DNA from: Caballeronia insecticola
GTDB taxonomy: Bacteria > Pseudomonadota > Gammaproteobacteria > Burkholderiales > Burkholderiaceae
Length of the DNA: 64,000 nt
NCBI RefSeq assembly: GCF_000402035.1
Contig: NC_021287.1
Span: 744,001 to 808,000 of the forward strand
Direction of reading: 5' to 3'
Shown: positions 58,818 to 64,000 of the stretch, one piece after another
How positions within the stretch are numbered: the first letter of the stretch is position 1
Layout of the letters: each line of letters begins with the position of its first letter
Made by a program: the position numbers and the translations under genes
Notes under the pieces: model-generated
What the model saw: the letters and a program-made list of their open reading frames with translations, nothing else
The model's database searches: none
What the model was told of the DNA's origin: nothing

Positions 58818-61208
58818 ATGAGTCAGACACCATTGCCCATCTCCGCTTCCGTGGATCCGGACATCGAAATCGATCAGGATTCGATGCTCGATGCGGACAA
58901 GCCGCACGCGGCGCGCAAATATATCGACGCGGTCCTCGAACAGTCGTTTCGACATTTGTTCGGCCCGACCGCAACGCCTGAACAGCCGCGCAAGCACGAC
59001 GTCGTTTCCATCGCGAAGCTCACCAACGGGCTCGCGAACTACATCTCCGCCGAGGAGATCAAGGAAGTCAAGTCGGCGTTCCACTTCAGCGACGAAGCGC
59101 ATCTCGGGCAATATCGCCAGAGCGGCGAGCCGTACATCACGCATCCGGTGGCCGTCGCGGAAATTTGCGCGGGCTGGAAACTGGATGCGCAATCGATCAT
59201 GGCGGCGCTGCTGCACGACGTGATCGAGGACCAGGGCGTCACCAAGGCCGAGATCGCGGAGCGCTTCGGCGCGAAGGTCGCGGAACTCGTCGACGGCCTG
59301 TCCAAGCTGGACAAGATGGAATTCCGCAATCGCGAGGAAGCGCAGGCGGAAAACTTCCGCAAGATGCTGCTCGCGATGGCGCGCGACGTGCGCGTCATTC
59401 TCGTCAAGCTGGCCGACCGGCTGCACAACATGCGCACGCTCGGCGCGGTGCCGCCGGAGAAACGCCGGCGTGTCGCGCGCGAGACGCTCGACATTTACGC
59501 GCCGATCGCGCATCGGCTCGGTCTGAACAATACCTATCGCGAACTGCAGGATCTGAGCTTCGCGAATTTCAATCCGACCCGTTACGCCACGCTCGAAAAG
59601 GCGGTGAAGGCGGCGCGCGGCAACCGGCGCGAAGTGGTCGGCAAGATTCTCGAAGCAGTGCAGCGCACCATTGCAGATGCGAAGATCAACGCCGAAGTCA
59701 CCGGCCGCGAGAAAACCATCTACAGCATCTATAAAAAGATGCGCGACAAACAGTTGTCGTTCTCGCAGGTGCTCGACGTGTACGGGTTCCGTGTCGTCGT
59801 CGAGAGCGCGCTCGAATGCTATACGTGTATCGGCGCGCTGCATGCGCTCTATAAGCCGGTGCCGGGCAAGTTCAAGGATTACATCGCGATTCCGAAGGTC
59901 AACGGCTATCAGTCGTTGCACACCACGCTGGTCGGCCCGTTCGGTGCGCCGATCGAGTTCCAGATCCGCACGCGCAAGATGCACGAGATCGCCGAGGCCG
60001 GCGTCGCGGCGCATTGGCTCTACAAGAACGGCGGCGCGGATCTGAACGACGTGCAGAAGCGCGCGCATCAATGGCTCAAGTCGCTGCTCGACATTCAAAG
60101 CGAAGCGGGCGATTCGAGCGAATTCCTCGAACACGTCAAGATCGACCTGTTCCCGGACGCGGTCTACGTTTTCACGCCGAAGTCGAAGATCATGCCGCTG
60201 CCGCGCGGCGCAACCGCGCTCGACTTCGCGTATTCGATCCACAGCGACCTGGGCAACCAGTGCGTCGCGGTGAAGATCAACAACGAGCTTCTGCCGCTGC
60301 GCACGGAGCTGAAGAGCGGCGATATCGTCGAAGTGATCACCGCGCCGTATTCGAAGCCGAATCCCGCGTGGCTCGGTTTCGTGCGCACCGGCAAGGCGCG
60401 CTCGGCCATCCGTCACTATCTGAAGACGATGCGCCTGAACGAGTCCGTGCAACTGGGCGAGCGGCTCGTCGACCAGAGTCTGAAGGGCTACGGCCTCGCG
60501 CTGTCGGAGGTTACGCCGGAAGTGTGGGAAAAGCTCGTGCAGTGGACCGGCAACAAGACGCGTCAGGAAATTTTCGCGGACATCGGTCTCGGCCGGCGCG
60601 TGGCGGCGGTCATGGCCAAGCGCATCGAAGTGCTGATGAACGGCCGCGACGACGAAGACCATCCGCGCGAGCACACGAACACCAATACCGCGCCGCCGGT
60701 GGTCATCACGGGCACGGAAGGCATGTCGGTGCAGTTGTCGCCGTGCTGCCGTCCCATTCCCGGCGACGACATCATGGGCTATATCGGCATCGGGCTCGGC
60801 ATGGCGATTCACACCACCGAGTGCCGCGTCGCGCAACGCATTCACCGGCGCGATCCGGGCCGCTGGATCGACGTCGCGTGGGCGCCGCAGCCGGGCCGCC
60901 TGTTCGATGTCGCCGTGAAGGTGCTCGTCAAGAACACCAAGGGCGTGTTCGCGCGCGTGGCGGCGGACATCACGTCGGCGGACGCGAACATCGTGCATAT
61001 CGCGATGGACGAAGACGTATCGCAGGAAGCGAAGCTGCTGCGCTTCGTCATTCAGGTGAGCGACCGCGTGCATCTCGCCAACGTCATGCGCCGCGTAAGA
61101 ACCAATCCGGACGTGATGCGCATTGCGCGCGAGCGTCCGAGTGACGAACCGCATCATCGCAATCAGGACGGCGGCATGCGCATCGACCGGGAACGCGCCG
61201 ACTACTGA
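58818..61208 (+). CDS. spoT: Bifunctional (p)ppGpp synthetase/hydrolase
   Basis: A 796-residue RelA/SpoT protein. Hydrolase domain: YRQSGEPYITHPVAVAEICA and ALLHDVIEDQG (HD motif), at residues about 95-140. Synthetase domain: VTGREKTIYSIYKKM and YGFRVVVESALECYTCIG, with IPKVNGYQSLHTTLVGP. TGS domain: VYVFTPKSKIMPLPRGATAL. The C-terminal zinc-finger and ACT regions include LSPCCRPIPGDDIMGYIG. All sites look intact, so it should both make and break (p)ppGpp. The length is usual for the family. Confidence 0.95.
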   Translation: MSQTPLPISASVDPDIEIDQDSMLDADKPHAARKYIDAVLEQSFRHLFGPTATPEQPRKHDVVSIAKLTNGLANYISAEEIKEVKSAFHFSDEAHLGQYRQSGEPYITHPVAVAEICAGWKLDAQSIMAALLHDVIEDQGVTKAEIAERFGAKVAELVDGLSKLDKMEFRNREEAQAENFRKMLLAMARDVRVILVKLADRLHNMRTLGAVPPEKRRRVARETLDIYAPIAHRLGLNNTYRELQDLSFANFNPTRYATLEKAVKAARGNRREVVGKILEAVQRTIADAKINAEVTGREKTIYSIYKKMRDKQLSFSQVLDVYGFRVVVESALECYTCIGALHALYKPVPGKFKDYIAIPKVNGYQSLHTTLVGPFGAPIEFQIRTRKMHEIAEAGVAAHWLYKNGGADLNDVQKRAHQWLKSLLDIQSEAGDSSEFLEHVKIDLFPDAVYVFTPKSKIMPLPRGATALDFAYSIHSDLGNQCVAVKINNELLPLRTELKSGDIVEVITAPYSKPNPAWLGFVRTGKARSAIRHYLKTMRLNESVQLGERLVDQSLKGYGLALSEVTPEVWEKLVQWTGNKTRQEIFADIGLGRRVAAVMAKRIEVLMNGRDDEDHPREHTNTNTAPPVVITGTEGMSVQLSPCCRPIPGDDIMGYIGIGLGMAIHTTECRVAQRIHRRDPGRWIDVAWAPQPGRLFDVAVKVLVKNTKGVFARVAADITSADANIVHIAMDEDVSQEAKLLRFVIQVSDRVHLANVMRRVRTNPDVMRIARERPSDEPHHRNQDGGMRIDRERADY

Positions 61209-61265
61209 TCCGGCGCGGGAACGCGGCGTGCATGGCCGTCGTCAATCGACGAGGAGAGCGCCGCA

Positions 61266-61757
61266 ATGAACACATCTGATCTCGAAGGTCCCACGCTCGA
61301 CTACTGGGTCGCGCGCGGGCTGCACGACTTCGTCCGCGAAATCCACTTCACCGACAGCGGAGAGACGCTCTCCATCCGCGGCAACGACCGCGGCAAGCCT
61401 TGGGATGGACGGTTCCTGCCGTCGACGTCATGGGAGGCGGCCGCCGTCGTGCTGGAGCGCGCCTGCAAGCTCGAAATGCACGATCACGGGCGCGGCGAGG
61501 TGGTGTGCAGCGTGAGCTTCGGCAAGGACGGCGCGGCTGTGGAAGGGCGCGGGCCGTCGCTGCGCATCGCGCTGTTGCGGGCGTTCGTGCGGCAGGCGTT
61601 TGGCGACACCGTGGAAGAGGAATTCCTGCGCCGTCCGCAATCGCTGCTGGGCGTGCGCGCCGAAGCGATCGGGGAATCGAGCGCGGTGACGTCGGTGGAG
61701 GATATGCCGACGCCCGACCAGCATATTGGCGACATCGGCTCTACGCCGCGGGTATAG
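61266..61757 (+). CDS. DUF2591-like hypothetical protein
   Basis: A 163-residue protein. The start LEGPTLDYWVARGLHDFVRE, the middle WDGRFLPSTSWEAAAVVLER and GPSLRIALLRAFVRQAFGDT follow the plan of the DUF2591 (phage NinX-like) family, often kept as a chromosomal gene. It follows spoT by 57 bases with GAGGAGAG upstream. No function is known. Confidence 0.65.
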   Translation: MNTSDLEGPTLDYWVARGLHDFVREIHFTDSGETLSIRGNDRGKPWDGRFLPSTSWEAAAVVLERACKLEMHDHGRGEVVCSVSFGKDGAAVEGRGPSLRIALLRAFVRQAFGDTVEEEFLRRPQSLLGVRAEAIGESSAVTSVEDMPTPDQHIGDIGSTPRV

Positions 61758-61788
61758 ACGCGAAACGGGCGAAGAAGTTGAGGACAAA

Positions 61789-61816
61789 CAAAAAGGGCCT
61801 TCCGTATGGAAGGCCC
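61789..61816 (-). terminator. Terminator after tRNA-Arg genes
   Basis: GGGCCTTCC (61795-61803) pairs with GGAAGGCCC (61808-61816). On the minus strand the stem is followed by T5, ending the tRNA-Arg transcript. Confidence 0.85.
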
Positions 61817-61825
61817 TTCGAAAGA

Positions 61826-61902
61826 TGGCGCGGCTGGCAGGATTCGAACCCACGACCCCTTGGTTCGTAGCCAAGTACTCTATCCAACTGAGCTACAGCC
61901 GC
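61826..61902 (-). tRNA. tRNA-Arg(ACG), copy 1
   Basis: A 77-base cloverleaf with encoded CCA: acceptor GCGGCTG/CAGCCGC, anticodon stem CTTGG/CCAAG with loop CTACGAA (anticodon ACG), T-arm GTGGG-TTCGAAT-CCTGC. The A34 would be edited to inosine. Confidence 0.97.
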
Positions 61903-61986
61903 ACGCAAACTGGTACTGCTTTGTGACGTCATGCGCTTATGGTTAAGCGCGGCGACATTGTCATGTTTGACAACATCGCGAAGAAG

Positions 61987-62063
61987 TGGCGCGGCTGGCA
62001 GGATTCGAACCCACGACCCCTTGGTTCGTAGCCAAGTACTCTATCCAACTGAGCTACAGCCGC
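61987..62063 (-). tRNA. tRNA-Arg(ACG), copy 2
   Basis: Identical in sequence to copy 1 and 84 bases upstream of it on the same strand. The pair is a tandem duplication, probably transcribed together. Confidence 0.97.
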
Positions 62064-62213
62064 ACGCAGAAGCGGAATTATAGCCAAGCCTGTTCCAAAA
62101 AGGAAGGGTTTTCGGTCGAATTCTCGATGCTTCTTCGACGAAGACAGCGTCCGGCGTGGTAACTTGATGTTTTGAAAGCGTGACTTTCCGGAAATTCCAA
62201 GAAGATTCGCATC

Positions 62214-62768
62214 ATGAATAAGGCATTTGTCAAAGAGTCGGACGACAGCGACGACGACCTCGAACTCGGCCAGCCTGATGTCCCGGCAGGAACGAAAAAC
62301 TACATCACGCCGGCCGGTCATCAGCGCCTGCGTGACGAACTCCTGCAACTGCTCGACAACGAGCGGCCGGAGGTGGTCAGGCTCGTTTCGTGGGCGGCAT
62401 CGAACGGGGATCGATCGGAGAATGGCGACTATATCTACGGCAAGCGGCGGCTGCGCGAAATCGACCGGCGCATCCGCTTTCTCGGCAAGCGCCTGGATCT
62501 CGCGGAAGTGGTGGACAGCAGCAAGCAGGAGAACGTCGATCAGGTCTTCTTCGGTGCGACGGTGGACTATGCCGCCGACGATGGCGACGTGAAGACGGTG
62601 ACGATCGTGGGCGTCGACGAGGTGGATCTCGATCGCGGCTTCGTGAGCTGGATCTCGCCGGTCGCGCGGGCGCTGCTGAAGGCGAAGATCGGCGATACCG
62701 TCGCGCTGCATACGCCCGCGGGCGTGCAGCAGATCGATATCCTCGATGTGCGGTATCCGCCGCATTGA
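62214..62768 (+). CDS. greB: Transcript cleavage factor GreB
   Basis: A 184-residue Gre factor. The coiled-coil N-terminus has ITPAGHQRLRDELLQLLDNE, DRSENGDYIYGKRRLREIDR (acidic tip Asp and Glu-like residues) and RIRFLGKRLDLAEVV. The C-terminal FKBP-like domain has VDYAADDGDVKTVTIVGVDE and VSWISPVARALLKAKIGDTV. The basic patch and ENGDYIYGKR distinguish GreB from GreA. It rescues backtracked RNA polymerase. An acidic N-terminal extension of about 30 residues is usual in this group. Confidence 0.92.
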   Translation: MNKAFVKESDDSDDDLELGQPDVPAGTKNYITPAGHQRLRDELLQLLDNERPEVVRLVSWAASNGDRSENGDYIYGKRRLREIDRRIRFLGKRLDLAEVVDSSKQENVDQVFFGATVDYAADDGDVKTVTIVGVDEVDLDRGFVSWISPVARALLKAKIGDTVALHTPAGVQQIDILDVRYPPH

Positions 62769-62793
62769 GCTAGTCGCAACGCATCGCGCAGAC

Positions 62794-62824
62794 GAAAAAA
62801 AGCCGCTCCGAAGAGCGGCTTTTC
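62794..62824. terminator. Bidirectional terminator between greB and porin
   Basis: AGCCGCTC (62801-62808) pairs with GAGCGGCT (62813-62820) around CGAA. A run of A precedes it and a run of T follows it, so it can stop transcription from both the convergent greB and porin genes. Confidence 0.9.
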
Positions 62825-62859
62825 TACAACTGAACTGCCTGTAAAGCTCGAAGCCAGTC

Positions 62860-64000
62860 TTAGAAGCGGTGACGCACGCCAACCGTTGCCGAAACCTGGT
62901 TCGACGACGACGACATACCCACGCCGTTGATCGTCGCGCCGATCGGCAGATTGTCGTCGTCCGTCATGTGCTGATATTCGCCTTGCAGGTACACGTCGGT
63001 ACGCTTCGACAGCGCGTACGCCGTTTGCAGGCTGACCTGGTGGAACTTCGGCTTTTCGCCTGCGATACGGCTGTCGGTGTAGGTGTAAGCCCCTGCGATC
63101 GACAGAGCCGGCGTCAGGTTGTAACGGCCGTTGACTTCGTAGTTCGTGAAGCGAACGTGGCTGTCGCCCAGGTTGATGTTGCCTGCGTTCGTTGCCACGT
63201 TGTTCAGCGACGTAGCGTCGTCCAGCATCGTCTGCGTGAAGACGAAGCCGACCGTCGCCGGGCCGAACGCGTAGTTGATGCCGCCGCCGAAGATGCGCTG
63301 ACGGCCAGCCGAGAACGGCGTGTTGTCGGTCGTGACCGCGCCGTTGACGTTGTTGGTCGGCGAGCCGACGTTGTTCAGTTGCATGTACGCGCCTGCAATG
63401 TTCAACGGGCCGTAGTTGTACGATGCGCCGATGCTGTAAGCACGGTTATCCGCAAAGCCGCCTGCTTCGTTCGAGAAGCCGTACATCGCGCCCAGCTTGA
63501 AGCCAGCGTAGTTCGCGCTCGTGTACTTGATCGAGTTGTTGACGCGGAACGTGTTGTCCAGGTTGTCGTTGTCGAACGGGTGGGCGAACTGCGTGCCGCC
63601 GTATTGCGTGCCGGTCAGGGCCAGCGGGCCGATGAAGTCCACCACGGAGTCATACTGACGGCCGAGGGTCACGGCACCGAACTGCGTGCTCGACAGACCG
63701 ACGAACGCCTGACGGCCGAACTCGCGACCACCTTGGCCGTTCGTGCCGTTCATGATGTTGAAGCCGTTTTCCAACGTGAAGATTGCCTTCAGGCCGCCGC
63801 CGAGGTCTTCAGCGCCGCGCAGGCCCCAACGGCTGCCGTTGACGGAACCGCTCGTCGCCTTCCAGTTGCTGTGACCGTCGCCGCCTGCGACCGCCACGTT
63901 GTTGTTCGTGTACGTGATGCCTGCATCGATCAGGCCGTACAGCGTGACGCTGCTTTGTGCATGGGCTGCGGTGGCAAAAACGCCCGTCAGGGCTGCGACC
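62860..64000 (-). CDS. Gram-negative general porin, start outside window
   Basis: An outer-membrane porin of the OmpC/Omp38 type common in Burkholderia. The visible part includes the end of a signal peptide (TGVFATAAHAQ), then SSVTLYGLIDAGITYTNNN, GSRWGLRGAEDLGGGLKAIF, GRQAFVGLSSTQFGAVTLGR and, at the end, SNQVSATVGVRHRF with the C-terminal Phe needed for barrel insertion. It forms a 16-strand trimeric channel. The first few codons and the promoter lie beyond the right edge. Confidence 0.93.
   Translation of the reverse strand, partial: VAALTGVFATAAHAQSSVTLYGLIDAGITYTNNNVAVAGGDGHSNWKATSGSVNGSRWGLRGAEDLGGGLKAIFTLENGFNIMNGTNGQGGREFGRQAFVGLSSTQFGAVTLGRQYDSVVDFIGPLALTGTQYGGTQFAHPFDNDNLDNTFRVNNSIKYTSANYAGFKLGAMYGFSNEAGGFADNRAYSIGASYNYGPLNIAGAYMQLNNVGSPTNNVNGAVTTDNTPFSAGRQRIFGGGINYAFGPATVGFVFTQTMLDDATSLNNVATNAGNINLGDSHVRFTNYEVNGRYNLTPALSIAGAYTYTDSRIAGEKPKFHQVSLQTAYALSKRTDVYLQGEYQHMTDDDNLPIGATINGVGMSSSSNQVSATVGVRHRF

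Noticed and set aside
58788..61157. Minus-strand open frame of 789 codons
   Set aside because: It is antisense to spoT along its whole length and is composed of Arg, His and Ala runs. It is a shadow of a well-supported gene.

Overview
The window looks like chromosome from a Burkholderia-type betaproteobacterium (Burkholderia, Paraburkholderia or Caballeronia). The evidence is the high-GC codon use, the block rph-rdgB-hemW / yicC-gmk-rpoZ-spoT, a greB gene, tandem tRNA-Arg genes and a Gram-negative porin. The organism is inferred from gene content and order; no database was searched.

Layout. 1-3.9 kb: chromosomal flank with an MFS permease cut by the window edge, a TonB-C-like lipoprotein, small proteins and a probable toxin/immunity pair. 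4.06-52.6 kb: an apparent genomic island of about 48.5 kb. It is bounded by a 15-bp copy of the tRNA-Ser 3' end (4064-4078) and by the intact tRNA-Ser(UGA) gene (52585-52674), with a 19-bp direct repeat just inside each end and a P4-type integrase beside the tRNA. 52.7-64 kb: core chromosome.

Island cargo, left to right: (a) a broken small gene and a 1462-aa P-loop NTPase with a C-terminal PD-(D/E)xK-like nuclease motif, bracketed by two copies of a dispersed repeat; a copper-chaperone pseudogene and a DUF6602 nuclease-like protein follow, which suggests a defence locus. (b) A tight four-gene operon (12.1-18.3 kb) coding a threonine-dehydratase/gamma-lyase-like PLP fusion, a heme-oxygenase-like diiron oxidase, an ATP-grasp ligase and an MFS exporter. 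I read this as an undescribed amino-acid-derived metabolite pathway. (c) A DUF1275 protein and decayed sequence with TTAACAT iterons. (d) A sulfur and copper block (22.7-36.6 kb): persulfide dioxygenase, a dead sulfide:quinone oxidoreductase, an orphan cytochrome oxidase subunit I, a DUF442 protein, paired YeeE/DUF6691 proteins, a ClC channel, a sulfite-oxidase-like enzyme with LysR and a TDT exporter, a uracil-DNA-glycosylase-like protein, DUF305 and a YVTN beta-propeller. (e) A three-gene operon for exported proteins with a pentanucleotide repeat upstream; its last gene is split by an intact IS21-family element, and removing the element restores the frame exactly. (f) A P4-like satellite module (44.1-52.3 kb) with iterons, primase-helicase, a chain of overlapping small genes, an Ash/Icd-like gene over a possible antisense immunity RNA, AlpA and the integrase.

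How the parts fit: the integrase and AlpA probably move the island, and the satellite module could replicate it when excised. The remaining genes read as cargo: phage defence, a metabolite pathway and reduced-sulfur/sulfite handling. Several cargo genes are decaying (a TauE-like gene, the quinone oxidoreductase, DUF190, the CusF-like gene), so parts of the island look old.
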